Source: Paraburkholderia sp. SOS3 (GTDB lineage Bacteria > Pseudomonadota > Gammaproteobacteria > Burkholderiales > Burkholderiaceae). From it: a stretch of DNA of 64,000 nucleotides. Below are positions 1 through 8,686 of the stretch, in pieces. The stretch spans positions 2,294,001 through 2,358,000 of the forward strand of contig NZ_CP018812.1 in NCBI RefSeq assembly GCF_001922345.1. The letters are read 5' to 3'. The translations under genes and the position numbers were made by a program. The first letter of the stretch is position 1; each line of letters starts with the position of its first letter. The notes below the pieces were generated by a model. It was not told the origin of the DNA. It searched no databases and was given only the letters and a program-made list of their open reading frames with translations.

Positions 1-435
1 CACTTCGTCGAACACGGCCGGCATGTCCTCGTAGTCGACCATGATCAGATGCGTGGCTTCCTCCGCGATATGCGGATCGGTCGCGAGCACGACGGCGACC
101 GGTTCGCCGATATAGCGCACTTTCTCGAGCGCGAGGATCGGCTGGTCGTGAAACGCGGGTCCGTAATACGGCTCCGGAATCACCTTGACGATATCCTGGG
201 CGGTATAAACGCCGAATACGCCCGGCAACTCACGCGCCGCGCTCGTATCGATGCCGGTTATCTTTCCATGCGCGACCGTGCTGCGCAGAATCTTGCCGTG
301 CAGCATGCGCGGCAGCACGAGGTTGTGAATGTAATCGGCGCGTCCGGTAACCTTCGAACGCGCCTCGAGCCGGTTCAGTGAGCGGCCTATCTGCTTCTGC
401 GCCGGCTGTTCGTCCAGCTTCGTTTCAATCTTCAT
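1..435 (-). CDS. Molybdenum hydroxylase large (molybdopterin-binding) subunit, 5' part only
   Basis: This is the N-terminal 145 codons of a CoxL/XdhB-type large subunit, cut by the left window edge. The start ATG (433-435) follows the stop of the FAD subunit directly (TAA then ATG), which implies translational coupling. The protein begins MKIETKLDEQ and contains the typical opening GRSLNRLEARSKVTGRADY, followed by HGKILRSTVAHGKI and LEKVRYIGEPVAVVLATD. These match the aldehyde oxidase/xanthine dehydrogenase a/b hammerhead domain of the family. The subunit would carry the Mo-pterin cytosine dinucleotide cofactor and hydroxylate an aromatic or heteroaromatic substrate or a CoA ester. The 2Fe-2S subunit is not visible and may lie beyond the edge. 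Substrate cannot be deduced. Confidence 0.85.
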   Translation of the reverse strand, partial: MKIETKLDEQPAQKQIGRSLNRLEARSKVTGRADYIHNLVLPRMLHGKILRSTVAHGKITGIDTSAARELPGVFGVYTAQDIVKVIPEPYYGPAFHDQPILALEKVRYIGEPVAVVLATDPHIAEEATHLIMVDYEDMPAVFDEV

Positions 436-1332
436 TTAGGCGTGGCCCTCGAATGCGGTACCGCGCGAGTTCGCGGCGGCAAGCGCCGTGCGCACCGCGC
501 GGCCCAGGTAGACCTTCAGCAACTGTTTCTTGTAGCTCGCCGTGCCGTGCGAATCGCCGACGATGTCGAGTTGCGCGGCACCCGCTTCGCCCGCTTCACG
601 CAAAGTCTTTTCGTCGTTCGGCTCGGCGCCGCGCAAGAGCGTTTCGGCTTCGGTGAGGCGGGTCGGCCGGTCGGTGGCCGCGCCGACGATCACGCTCGCC
701 TGTGCGATCGCGGCGCCCTGCATGTCGAGCACGACGGCCACGCCAAGCGCGGGCCAGTCGTGCGACGCTCGCGTCGTCACCTTCATATAGGCGGCGGGCC
801 GGCCCGCTTGCGGCGGCACGATCACGCGCGAAATCAGTTCGTCGCGCGCCAGCACGGTTTCGTAGTAGCCGGTGCACAACTGCTCGACAGGCACCGTTCG
901 CTCGCCGTTCGGACCTTTGATCGTCACGCGTGCGCCGAGCGCACTGAGCACGGGCGGCATGTCCATATGCGGGTCCGCATGCGCCAGGTTGCCGCCGATC
1001 GTCGCGACGTTGCGCACGCGCACATTGGACAGCGTGCGCAAGGTGCGCGCGAGCATCGGCCAGCCTTCCTTCACGAGCGGCGCATGTTCGAGCGTGGCGA
1101 GCCGCGCGAGGCCGCCAATCTGCAATTCGCCGTTGTTGCCGATGCCGATCTGCGCGTACTCGGGTTCGACGTCGCGCAGACTCACGAGACGCGTCGGCCG
1201 CAGCACGCCGGCTTTCATCATCAGCATCACCGCCGTGCCGCCGCCCATCGGTCGGATATCGGGGTCTTCCGGATCCAGCAGGGCGATCGCTTCGGTCAGC
1301 GAGCGGGGCTTTGCGAGCTCAAACGGAATCAT
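436..1332 (-). CDS. Molybdenum hydroxylase FAD-binding (medium) subunit, CoxM family
   Basis: A 298-residue protein of the usual length for CoxM/HcrB-type medium subunits. It passes electrons between the 2Fe-2S subunit and an acceptor through FAD. Visible FAD motifs are MGGGTAVMLMMKAG (about residues 29-42) and the hallmark ATIGGNLAHADPHMDMPP (about 110-127); the C-terminal half fits the CO-dehydrogenase flavoprotein C-terminal domain. An AAGGGAGC ribosome site lies 7 nt before the ATG at 1332. It lies 52 bp downstream of the alpha/beta hydrolase and abuts the large subunit without a gap, so the three form one leftward operon. Family is certain; substrate (for example a pyridine, furan or hydroxybenzoyl-CoA compound) is not. 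Confidence 0.92.
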   Translation of the reverse strand: MIPFELAKPRSLTEAIALLDPEDPDIRPMGGGTAVMLMMKAGVLRPTRLVSLRDVEPEYAQIGIGNNGELQIGGLARLATLEHAPLVKEGWPMLARTLRTLSNVRVRNVATIGGNLAHADPHMDMPPVLSALGARVTIKGPNGERTVPVEQLCTGYYETVLARDELISRVIVPPQAGRPAAYMKVTTRASHDWPALGVAVVLDMQGAAIAQASVIVGAATDRPTRLTEAETLLRGAEPNDEKTLREAGEAGAAQLDIVGDSHGTASYKKQLLKVYLGRAVRTALAAANSRGTAFEGHA

Positions 1333-1384
1333 CGGGTGCGCTCCCTTTTGTTTGTCATGCCGGTATCACACTTGTATCCCGCGT

Positions 1385-2221
1385 TTATCGCGCGCAGCCG
1401 GCGCGATCGAGCAGCTTGTGCAGTTCGTTCGCGACGATGTCCGGCGTTTCGAGCGGCGTCAGATGGCGCGCCTTCGGGATCTCGACGAATGTCGATCCGG
1501 CGACGCCCGCGTGCAGCGCGCGCGCCATCGCAGGCGTCGCCGCATAATCTTCTTCGCCGACGATCACGCATGCAGGCACCTTCACGTCCTTCATCAGCGC
1601 GCGGCCGTCGAACGCGCCGAGCATGCGGCCCGTCGCGGCGAACTGCGCGACGCCGTTGCGCAGGAACGTATCGACGCAGCGCTGCACGACTTCGGGGTTG
1701 GCGGCACGAAACGCATCGCTGAACCAGCGCGTCGTCTGGAATTCGACGAGCGGCGCCATGCCGCCCGCTTCCGCTTTTTTCATGCGCTCGTCCCAGTCCT
1801 GCGGCGCAGTCTCGCCGTACCACGCGGTCGTATCGATGAGTCCGGCGGCGATCGCGTCGGGATAGGTCGCGGCGAACTCGAGCGCGACGCACCCGCCCAT
1901 CGATGCGCCCGCGATCAGCACATTGCGAAAGCCGGTTCCGCTCACGACGTCGAATACGTCTTCGGCGAACTGCGTCACGGTGTACGGCCCCGGGGCCTTG
2001 TCGGACGAACCGTGGCCGCGCGCGTCGATCGCCAGCACGGATGCGCGCGGCAGCAGGCGCTCGACGACAGGCGTCCAGAAGTAGCGGTCCATCGCAAGCG
2101 AATGGACGAGCACGACGCGCACCGTGTTCTGCATTCCGCCGTAGAGGCTGTAGCCGATGCGCGTGCCGTCCCGTACGACGACGTGGGATGAAACGACATC
2201 GGGGCTGGTCGGTTGATTCAT
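1385..2221 (-). CDS. Alpha/beta hydrolase, 3-oxoadipate enol-lactonase-like
   Basis: A 278-residue alpha/beta hydrolase. The nucleophile elbow is AGASMGG (Ser), with HSLAMDRYFW as oxyanion loop, IDARGHGSSD after strand beta4, GEEDYAAT as the acid region and KARHLTPLE carrying the catalytic His. This order resembles PcaD and other small lactone or ester hydrolases. The start at 2221 is chosen because GCGGAGC lies at proper distance; an in-frame extension to 2374 is Arg-rich and overlaps the regulatory region. First gene of the leftward operon with the molybdenum hydroxylase, and divergent from the ABC importer. In a catabolic pathway it would open a lactone or hydrolyse a ring-cleavage product; this is inference. 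Confidence 0.85.
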   Translation of the reverse strand: MNQPTSPDVVSSHVVVRDGTRIGYSLYGGMQNTVRVVLVHSLAMDRYFWTPVVERLLPRASVLAIDARGHGSSDKAPGPYTVTQFAEDVFDVVSGTGFRNVLIAGASMGGCVALEFAATYPDAIAAGLIDTTAWYGETAPQDWDERMKKAEAGGMAPLVEFQTTRWFSDAFRAANPEVVQRCVDTFLRNGVAQFAATGRMLGAFDGRALMKDVKVPACVIVGEEDYAATPAMARALHAGVAGSTFVEIPKARHLTPLETPDIVANELHKLLDRAGCAR

Positions 2222-2370
2222 TGCATTGCTCCGCTGGCCGAAAGGTAAATTCAAGGCGGGCTCGACGCTGCGCGTCTGAATGGTCTGCGTTTCAGATCGA
2301 CTGCGAGGTCTGCTGCGAGCCGGTAAGCGGATATTGCGGGGCCGCTGCTGGCGCGGCAAACGACGATCAT

Positions 2371-2385
2371 TCATGCCCCATATGA
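2371..2385. promoter_or_regulatory. Candidate operator, TCAT-N7-ATGA type, copy 1
   Basis: TCATGCCCCATATGA followed by AAAC. It lies in the 341-bp divergent region between the hydrolase (start 2221) and the importer permease (start 2563). It shares the TCAT-N7-ATGA arms with three further sites at 2474, 8605 and 8687. Interpretation as a regulator site is inference from recurrence and placement. Confidence 0.45.
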
Positions 2386-2473
2386 AAACTATTCATTGCC
2401 TTGCGAAGAGGCGTTTTGCGTGATCCAGGCGGCCTGCGAGCCGGCGATGCAAACGGCCGCGGATGAATTTCTC

Positions 2474-2490
2474 TCATGTTCGGCATGAAC
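2474..2490. promoter_or_regulatory. Candidate operator, TCAT-N7-ATGA type, copy 2
   Basis: TCATGTTCGGCATGAAC contains a perfect TCATG-N5-CATGA inverted repeat and is followed by AATT. It is 73 bp upstream of the GTG start of the importer permease. The tail GGCATGAACA is also found in the copy at 8605. Confidence 0.5.
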
Positions 2491-2562
2491 AATTAGCGTT
2501 TGCCCACTGCCGGTCACGCGGTCAATCTCTGTGGCAACCACTCACCACAGAGGTTTAATGCC

Positions 2563-3261
2563 GTGAATGTCACGAGGAAAATCCTGAACTCGCAGTGGGT
2601 CCGTCCTCTGCTCCTGATCGTCGTCGTGCTCGTCGCGTGGGATCTCGTGATCCGCGTGTTCAAGATTCCGCCTTACCTCGTGCCGACGCCCGAGGCGATC
2701 GGCCAGCAGATCGCCGCGCAATGGCAGATGCTGCTGCAGGAATCGCTGCCGACGCTCTATGCGACGCTCGGCGGATTTGCCCTCTCGGTGCTGATCGGCG
2801 TGCCGATCGCGATGCTCGTCGCCGCGTCGCCGCTGATCGAAAGCTATCTCTATCCGCTCGTCGTGTTCTCGCAGAGCATTCCGAAAGTGGCGATCGCGCC
2901 GCTGTTTGTCGTCTGGTTCGGCTTCGGACTCTTTCCGCGCATGCTCGTCGCGTTTCTGCTCGGCTTCTTTCCCGTCGTCGTTTCGACCGTGCTCGGCTTC
3001 AAGTCCGTCGAGAAGGACCTGATCGATCTCGCGAAATCGATGGGCAGCTCGCCGGTCAAGACCTTCTTCAAGATCAGCCTGCCGCATGCGCTGCCGTCGA
3101 TTTTTTCGAGCATGAAGGTGTCGATCACGCTGGCCGTGGTCGGTGCGGTGGTCGGCGAATTCGTCGGCGCGAATTCGGGGCTCGGTTTCGTGCTGCAGCG
3201 CGCGAACGGCAATTTCGATCAGCCGCTGATCTTTTCGGCGCTCGTCGTGCTGTCCGTGTAA
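2563..3261 (+). CDS. ABC importer permease, SsuC/TauC type, frameshifted near the C-terminus
   Basis: Inner-membrane permease of the nitrate/sulfonate/taurine class. It begins with a transmembrane stretch (PLLLIVVVLVAWDLVI) and has PPYLVPTPEAI typical of SsuC. The EAA-loop region reads KDLIDLAKSMGSSPVKTFFKISLPHALPSI, where the ATPase docks. The GTG at 2563 is chosen because AGAGG sits 9 nt upstream; a TTG at 2500 is less likely. Reading stops at SALVVLSV with TAA (3259-3261). The expected C-terminus continues in another frame from about 3262 to 3356, so the coding frame is broken by a net -1/+2 change. The lost tail is about 32 residues including the last membrane helix. Function may be impaired, or this may be a sequencing error. 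Confidence 0.85.
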   Translation: MNVTRKILNSQWVRPLLLIVVVLVAWDLVIRVFKIPPYLVPTPEAIGQQIAAQWQMLLQESLPTLYATLGGFALSVLIGVPIAMLVAASPLIESYLYPLVVFSQSIPKVAIAPLFVVWFGFGLFPRMLVAFLLGFFPVVVSTVLGFKSVEKDLIDLAKSMGSSPVKTFFKISLPHALPSIFSSMKVSITLAVVGAVVGEFVGANSGLGFVLQRANGNFDQPLIFSALVVLSV

Positions 3262-3356
3262 TAGGCGCGCTGCTGTTCGTCGCGATCGACATGCTCGAGC
3301 GCGTCGCGATTCCGTGGCACTCGTCGCATCGCGCGCGGCTGCTCGGCAAGACGTAA
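3262..3356 (+). other. Out-of-frame C-terminal coding remnant of the ABC permease
   Basis: Read in the third frame, this stretch encodes IGALLFVAIDMLERVAIPWH and ends RARLLGKT with TAA at 3354-3356. This is the standard SsuC-type C-terminus (membrane helix, then ERxxIPWH). Joined to the upstream frame as LVVLSV-IGALLF it restores a full-length permease of about 264 residues. The sequence at the junction is GTG-TA-ATAGGC, consistent with two inserted bases or one missing base. Confidence 0.8.
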
Positions 3357-3370
3357 CGCACCTGCGTGAA

Positions 3371-3398
3371 GTACTACGCGAGGTACTACGCGAAGTAC
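3371..3398. repeat. Short 12-bp tandem repeat
   Basis: Two copies of GTACTACGCGAR (3371-3382 and 3383-3394) plus a partial third GTAC, in the spacer between the permease and the substrate-binding protein. No function is evident. Confidence 0.6.
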
Positions 3399-3470
3399 GG
3401 CGCCGGCGGCATGGCGCGATGCCGCACGCGCGCGATCTGAATTTCTACATCATAAAAGGCAGGAGACGAT

Positions 3471-4463
3471 ATGAAGCTAAAACGGCTATTGCGTGCGGCA
3501 GCGGCGCTCGGTTTCGCCGCGTTCTGTTGCGCAAGCGGCAGCGCCTATGCGAAAGATTCGTTGAGCATGATGCTCAATTACACGGTCACGGGCGCGGTCG
3601 CACCGTTCTATCTCGGCAAGGTACGCGGCTATTACGACGCCGAAGGCATCGACCTGAAGCTCATCGAAGGCCACGGCTCGGGTCCGACCGTGCAGGCCGT
3701 CGCCACGCATAACGTCGATATCGGCTATGCCGATTTCAGCACGATGGTCAAGGTGGCCGCGATGGGCGCGCCCGTCAAGGCGATCGGCGTGCTGATGCAG
3801 GAAAACCCGACCTCGGTGGTCGGCCTCGCGGAAAAGAACATCAAGACGCCGCAGGACATCAAGGGCAAAACCGTAGCCGTCGCACCGGGCGATGCATCGT
3901 CGCAGATCTGGACGATGTTCATGAACAAGGTCGGCTTGAAGGACTCCGATTTCAAAACGATTACCGGCAATCCGCAAACGACGATCAATGCGGTTATCAC
4001 CGGGCACGCCGATCTGCTCGTTGGCTTCGCGACGATCCCGCTGATCACCGTCGAAGAAGTCACCCGAAAGCCGGCTCGCGCGATTCGCTTCGCCGACTAC
4101 GACGTCAATGTCGCGACGCTCAGCATCATCGCGCGCGACGACATGATCAAGGACAATCCCGATCTGCTCAGGCGCTTCATGCGCGCCACGGCGAAGTCGG
4201 TCGACGCAGCCGAAAAAGACCCGGCCGCGGCTGTCGACGCGCTGCTGAAAACGCTGCCGGCAGCGGGTTCGCGCGACACGATGATCCGCACGCTGCAGGC
4301 GACGATTCCGTTCTACCGGACGCCGGAAACGGAGAGCCAGCCGATTTTCCACGTCAGCGCGAAGAATATCGACGATTCGGTCGCGTCGATCGTTCAGTAC
4401 AGCAAGCTCGATGCGTCCGCGAATGCGCCGGCGAAGTACTACACGGGTGCATTCGTGCCTTGA
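3471..4463 (+). CDS. ABC importer periplasmic substrate-binding protein, SsuA/NMT1 type
   Basis: A 330-residue exported protein. A signal peptide spans residues 1-27 (MKLKRLLRAAAALGFAAFCC...SAYA, cleavage before KDS). The mature part starts MMLNYTVTGAVAPFYLGKVRGYY, typical of the NMT1/SsuA-like family, with HGSGPTVQAVATHNVDIGYADF and KTVAVAPGDASSQIWTMF. It would capture the substrate in the periplasm and deliver it to the permease. GGAGACGAT precedes the ATG at 3471. Located between permease and ATPase genes in the same direction, so it belongs to one importer operon. The family is used for sulfonates, pyrimidine precursors, aromatic acids and others; the ligand cannot be predicted from sequence alone. 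Confidence 0.9.
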   Translation: MKLKRLLRAAAALGFAAFCCASGSAYAKDSLSMMLNYTVTGAVAPFYLGKVRGYYDAEGIDLKLIEGHGSGPTVQAVATHNVDIGYADFSTMVKVAAMGAPVKAIGVLMQENPTSVVGLAEKNIKTPQDIKGKTVAVAPGDASSQIWTMFMNKVGLKDSDFKTITGNPQTTINAVITGHADLLVGFATIPLITVEEVTRKPARAIRFADYDVNVATLSIIARDDMIKDNPDLLRRFMRATAKSVDAAEKDPAAAVDALLKTLPAAGSRDTMIRTLQATIPFYRTPETESQPIFHVSAKNIDDSVASIVQYSKLDASANAPAKYYTGAFVP

Positions 4464-4513
4464 GCACCGCACGCTCTGGTCCCTCTCCTTCCTCCATTGA
4501 GACCCGTTCCGCC

Positions 4514-5347
4514 ATGACCACCGTACTGAAGCTCGACGAAACCCATTATCGAACGCCCGCGGCGTCGCCGGCCCGGCCGCTGATCGAGTTGCGCAACGTA
4601 AGCAAAAGCTATAGCAGCCGGCAAGGCATGATGCAGGCGCTCAGGCCGCTCGACTTCGAGATCCGCGAGCGCGAGTTCGTGTCGATCGTCGGCCCGTCGG
4701 GCTGCGGCAAGAGCACCCTGCTCAAGATGGTCGCGGGACTCGAGCCGATCTCGTCGGGCTCGATGACGCTATCGGGCCAGACCATCAGCGGTCCGCAGAA
4801 GAACGTCGGCATCGTGTTCCAGAGCGCCGTGCTGCTTGCGTGGCGCAATGTGCTCGGCAATATCCTGCTGCAAGCCGAAATGCGTCATATGCCGAAGCGC
4901 GAAGCGCGCCAGAAGGCGCGCAAGCTCATCGAAATGGCCGGTCTGGTCGGCTTCGAGGAGAAGTACCCGTGGCAACTGTCGGGCGGCATGCAGCAGCGCG
5001 TCTCGATCTGCCGCGCGCTGCTTCACGAGCCGTCGGTGCTGCTGATGGACGAGCCTTTCGGGGCGCTCGATGCGATGACGCGCGAAAGCATGAATATGGA
5101 ACTGCAGCGCATCTGGCTCGAATCGAAGAAAACCGTGCTGCTGATCACGCATAGCATTCCCGAGGCGGTGTTTCTGTCAGACCGCGTGCTCGTGATGTCC
5201 GAGCGCCCCGGCGGCATCGCCGCGATCTACGATATCGACCTGCCGCGGCCGCGGCCGCTCGAAGTGATGGCGACGCCTGCATTTCTGCACTACACGAAGA
5301 CGATTCGCGCGCACTTCAACGCGCAAGGCTCGCTCGACGATCACTGA
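4514..5347 (+). CDS. ABC importer ATPase, SsuB/TauB type
   Basis: A 277-residue ATP-binding subunit. Walker A is GPSGCGKST, the Q-loop is in VFQSAVLLAWRNV, the signature is LSGGMQQR, Walker B is LLMDEPFGALD, and the switch His is in LITHSIPEA. All are intact, so the ATPase is expected to be active. The LLxWRxVxxN segment after the Q-loop is typical of the sulfonate/nitrate branch. The ATG at 4514 is preferred; a TTG at 4460 overlapping the upstream stop would add 18 residues. Last gene of the importer operon and followed by a strong terminator. It energises uptake through the frameshifted permease, unless another permease substitutes. Confidence 0.9.
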   Translation: MTTVLKLDETHYRTPAASPARPLIELRNVSKSYSSRQGMMQALRPLDFEIREREFVSIVGPSGCGKSTLLKMVAGLEPISSGSMTLSGQTISGPQKNVGIVFQSAVLLAWRNVLGNILLQAEMRHMPKREARQKARKLIEMAGLVGFEEKYPWQLSGGMQQRVSICRALLHEPSVLLMDEPFGALDAMTRESMNMELQRIWLESKKTVLLITHSIPEAVFLSDRVLVMSERPGGIAAIYDIDLPRPRPLEVMATPAFLHYTKTIRAHFNAQGSLDDH

Positions 5348-5380
5348 TTGCGTTGGGAGGACGGCAGGCGCCCCAAAAAA

Positions 5381-5413
5381 GCGGCAGGAATCGCGAGATT
5401 CCTGCCGCTTTTT
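5381..5413. terminator. Strong bidirectional Rho-independent terminator
   Basis: A perfect 12-bp stem (GCGGCAGGAATC / GATTCCTGCCGC) with a GCGA loop at 5381-5408. It is followed by five T on the plus strand and preceded by six A (5375-5380), so it can also terminate the leftward porin transcript. It separates the rightward importer operon from the convergent porin gene. Confidence 0.93.
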
Positions 5414-5484
5414 CGTTTGGCCTCGGCTGAAGCCGGAAGGCAGAAGGAGAGTAAGGCGAGCGCCGCTTGCGCCCGCCCAAAGCG

Positions 5485-6585
5485 CTAGAACCAGTGGTTG
5501 ATACCGAACGAGATACCGGTCTGCTTTTCATGCCCCGATGCGTTGAGCGACGCGTTTTTCAAGTACACGCCGCTAAAGTGCGTATAGTCGATGTCCGCAT
5601 AAAGCTCGGTGCGTTTGGACAGCAGATAAACGATGCCGAGAATTGCCACGTCCTTGCGCCCGTCGACGCCGGCCGTCCGGTTCGTGTCATCGTAATACGC
5701 AGCTGTCGCATTGAAGAACCGCGTGACCTGATAGCGCACGCCGCCCCACAAATACTGGTTGCGCGTCTTGCTCTTCGCCCCGGCCGGCACGTCCTGCATA
5801 TCGAGCGAATAGCCGGCCATCATGTCGACGGGGCCGACCGACAGCGTGCCGCCCGCCGTGTACTGATCGTTGCTGAAGAACTGGTTCGATGTCGCCGTTA
5901 GCGGATTCGAGCGATGCGTGTAGCCGGCACCGAACTTCACCGTCTGCGTTCGGTAATTGAAGCCGCCGGCAAGCACCGAGCCGTGCGACACGCTGCCCGG
6001 CACGCCGCCGACCGCCACTTCGCCGCGCAGCACCCACGGTCCGAAAATGCCGTGATAGTTGATGTCGTTATCGTCGCGGCCCGTGTTCCCGCCCGATACG
6101 CCTGTCGCTTCCGTGATTCCCAGATAATGAAAGTCGAACGGCTCGAAATCCTTGATGACGAAGTGCTGCAGCGTGAACTGGCGGCCGATGTCGACCTGCC
6201 CGAACGGTCCGCCAAATCCAACCGTCGACGTGCGCTGGAACAGCTGGTTGTTCGAGTTGTTGTTCTGGCCTGTCGAAAGCACATAGCCTGCCTCGAGATT
6301 GAAACGCACGTAGTACCCGCCGCCCAGATCCTCCTTGCCGATAAAACCCCAGCGGTTCGAGTTATACGTGCCGTTCGAAGCCATCGAGAGCGCGGCGCCG
6401 CCCGCTTTCGTCCCGTTGACGAGATTGCGCAAGCCGCCATCGAGCGAACCGTACAGCGTCACGCTGCTTTGCGCATGCGCGGTGCCGCCCGCCGTACAAC
6501 CGATCCCAACCACTGTCATTGCCGCCAGCGATCGCGTCAACATGACGACGCGCGTAGCGCCAACCGCTCCTCCTTTTTTATACAT
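5485..6585 (-). CDS. Outer-membrane porin, Gram-negative trimeric general porin family
   Basis: A 366-residue beta-barrel porin of the Burkholderia OpcP/Omp38 type. The signal peptide runs to about residue 38 (AAMTVVGIGCTAGGTAHA, cleavage before QSSVTLYG). The mature N-terminus SSVTLYGSLDGG and the ending SFGINHWF, with the C-terminal aromatic needed for BAM recognition, are diagnostic. GRQFTLQHFVIKDFEPFDFHY belongs to the constriction-loop region. The ATG at 6585 has only a close AGGTGAG; an ATG at 6543 would still leave a complete signal peptide. Convergent with the importer and lying between importer and decarboxylase genes, so it may admit the same substrate across the outer membrane (inference). 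Confidence 0.93.
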   Translation of the reverse strand: MYKKGGAVGATRVVMLTRSLAAMTVVGIGCTAGGTAHAQSSVTLYGSLDGGLRNLVNGTKAGGAALSMASNGTYNSNRWGFIGKEDLGGGYYVRFNLEAGYVLSTGQNNNSNNQLFQRTSTVGFGGPFGQVDIGRQFTLQHFVIKDFEPFDFHYLGITEATGVSGGNTGRDDNDINYHGIFGPWVLRGEVAVGGVPGSVSHGSVLAGGFNYRTQTVKFGAGYTHRSNPLTATSNQFFSNDQYTAGGTLSVGPVDMMAGYSLDMQDVPAGAKSKTRNQYLWGGVRYQVTRFFNATAAYYDDTNRTAGVDGRKDVAILGIVYLLSKRTELYADIDYTHFSGVYLKNASLNASGHEKQTGISFGINHWF

Positions 6586-6774
6586 ATCTCACCTGTTGAT
6601 GTCGTTCTATTCGTGAGGCCGGACGTGTAAAGCCGATGCGCAGGCAAGGCCCGATGACGAACGGCGCCGCATGCGGCCGGCCGCTCGACGCGCCGCTGTC
6701 TCCAGTCGACGGCGCTTCGATACACACACGGGGCACGCATTTCCTTCAGCCTGTCGCGCAAATGAGAAGAGTGC

Positions 6775-8451
6775 TTACATGTGGTTTTTTTCCTCGCTCG
6801 CTTCGTCGTGCTTTTCGTCGCGCCTTTCTTCAAAATACCAGGCCGAATCCTTGTTGATCCACTCGGGGCCTACGCGTTGACGCGTCTGCTCTTCGCCAGT
6901 CGCGAAGTACTCGCTCTTCACCGCGCGCTGCGCCATTGCTTCGTTACGCTCGTCCCAGTCCCCCATCGAAACGCCGTACCACGGCCATTCGGGGCGCAGC
7001 GCCGGCAGGCCGAGTTCTTCCCAGATCGCCTTGGCGTTTTCCATGTATGGCTGCGTCGGCAGCGACATCGGCGGCAGCTTTTCCTTGAGCGTCGCGTTCA
7101 TCAGGATCACGCCGTCCACCGCGTCGTCGCCGCGCTGTGCGCCCGACGTGCGCGGACCGTGGCCCGTATCGCGGCCGTGCAGGATCTGCACGTCCTTGAC
7201 CGCGTTCATCCGGTAGCTCATCGACCAGAAAATCGCGTCGCTGTTTTCGGGGTTGATGTCGTTGCTGACCGCGACCACGAGCTTGCCGACCGCCGGCTGC
7301 AACGACGCTGCGCCCATCAGTGCGCGCCAGATCTCCGTTTCGGTGGCCTTTTCATTGAAGACGACGATGACGAGCTTGCGCAGATTCGTGAGCGGCTCGT
7401 GCATGACGACCTTCTCGACGCTCGAAATACGCAGCGCGTTACGCAGATGGTCGAGAAACAGCGGCTCGAAGGCGACTTTCTTCACGAGCGAGCTTTCGCT
7501 CGGCGTAACCTGACTGATGATCGAAACGAGGTGTGCGTTCTTGCGCCGCGTGATCGCGGTCACATTCATATACGGATTGAATTCCTGCAGGTTCACGTGA
7601 CCGTGCGATTCGCCGAACGGCCCTTCCGGCTCGAGCGAATCGGTCGGCACGAAGCCTTCGATGACGATTTCCGCGTCGGCGGGCACGAGCAGATCGTTGG
7701 TCCTGCATTTCACGACGCGCAGCGGCTCGCCGAGAATCGCACCGGCCACGCCGAGTTCGTCGACGTCGATCGGCAGCTTTTGCACCGAGCAGAACGACAC
7801 GGCCGGATGGCCGCCGATCACGAGCGCGGCCGGCATCGGCTTGCCCATCGCCTTGTACTTGAGCCAGTGCTGGTAGATGCCCTGTCCCATTTCGATCGAC
7901 GGATTGCAGCCGACGCGGCGCTTGCCCTTGATCTGCCCGCGATACGTGCCCATGTTCTGCACGCCGTTCTCCGGATCGACCGAGATGTACTGCGAGCACG
8001 TCGTGTACGGCGCGTTGTCGAAGCCCGGCGTCGAAATCGGAATCGGCAGATGCTCGAGCCCCTGGCCGTCCACGTCGAGGTCGTCGCCGATAAAGCACAC
8101 TTCCTGGCATGGCGCTTCGTCGACGACCACCGGCTTCAACGGGTTGCTCTTCGCCTGCTGCCACTTCTTGCCGATCTGATCGACAGGCACGCCCATCCCG
8201 ATCGAATACACCTCGCGGTTGATCGATAGCGCGCCCACCACCACCGGCAATGCGTAGCGACGGCCCTTGCTGTCGACGACGTTGTGGAACACGAACGCCT
8301 TGCGGTCCGATTCGGGAATGCCGCCGCGCAATTGCCAGCGCACCAGTGGATGCAACTCGGTATCCTTGTTGATCTCTCGGTGCACGTGCACAACGAGCCC
8401 TTTTTCGTCGAGGGCTTGCAGATGTGTCTGGAATGAAGGGAAATTCTTCAT
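6775..8451 (-). CDS. UbiD-family prenylated-FMN-dependent (de)carboxylase
   Basis: A 558-residue UbiD-like enzyme counted from the ATG at 8451. It contains NMGTYRGQIKGKRRVGCN with an Arg at 171 and EPEGPFGESHGHVN with Glu 276 and Glu 281. These correspond to the R and E-E residues that bind prFMN and act in catalysis in Fdc1/UbiD. It is longer than UbiD proper (about 490), with a charged C-terminal tail (residues about 535-558). These enzymes reversibly decarboxylate aromatic or alpha,beta-unsaturated acids and need the cofactor made by UbiX, encoded divergently at 8838. Upstream in-frame codons to 8586 enter the regulatory region and are not included. A role in quinone biosynthesis is unlikely in this catabolic setting; the substrate is unknown. 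Confidence 0.9.
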   Translation of the reverse strand: MKNFPSFQTHLQALDEKGLVVHVHREINKDTELHPLVRWQLRGGIPESDRKAFVFHNVVDSKGRRYALPVVVGALSINREVYSIGMGVPVDQIGKKWQQAKSNPLKPVVVDEAPCQEVCFIGDDLDVDGQGLEHLPIPISTPGFDNAPYTTCSQYISVDPENGVQNMGTYRGQIKGKRRVGCNPSIEMGQGIYQHWLKYKAMGKPMPAALVIGGHPAVSFCSVQKLPIDVDELGVAGAILGEPLRVVKCRTNDLLVPADAEIVIEGFVPTDSLEPEGPFGESHGHVNLQEFNPYMNVTAITRRKNAHLVSIISQVTPSESSLVKKVAFEPLFLDHLRNALRISSVEKVVMHEPLTNLRKLVIVVFNEKATETEIWRALMGAASLQPAVGKLVVAVSNDINPENSDAIFWSMSYRMNAVKDVQILHGRDTGHGPRTSGAQRGDDAVDGVILMNATLKEKLPPMSLPTQPYMENAKAIWEELGLPALRPEWPWYGVSMGDWDERNEAMAQRAVKSEYFATGEEQTRQRVGPEWINKDSAWYFEERRDEKHDEASEEKNHM

Positions 8452-8604
8452 GGTGGTCCGGTTAGTGAACGGGGAAATATCAATCGGCGCTACGGCGGAT
8501 CGTCTATTGCGTAGTACACCGACAGGTAGCGGGCGCGCGGCGGATCGCGCAAGACGGTCAGCGCAGACTGAGGCAGAACCGCTCACGTCGCAAACGGTGA
8601 TTTC

Positions 8605-8621
8605 TCATATAAGGCATGAAC
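8605..8621. promoter_or_regulatory. Candidate operator, TCAT-N7-ATGA type, copy 3
   Basis: TCATATAAGGCATGAAC followed by AGATTTC, in the 386-bp divergent region between the UbiD gene (start 8451) and the UbiX gene (start 8838). The last ten bases match the copy at 2474, and the AGATTTC tail matches the copy at 8687. Confidence 0.5.
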
Positions 8622-8686
8622 AGATTTCATCCGATCAGGCATCGAGGCACCCTCGCAGCGGCGCGCACGCAGACGATGAATCGCGC

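Noticed and set aside
1385..2374. Longer start (2374) for the alpha/beta hydrolase
   Set aside because: The extra 51 residues are Arg-rich and overlap the candidate operator; a good ribosome site supports 2221.
6781..8229. 482-codon frame antisense to the UbiD gene
   Set aside because: No recognisable protein family; explained by the third-position GC bias of the UbiD gene.
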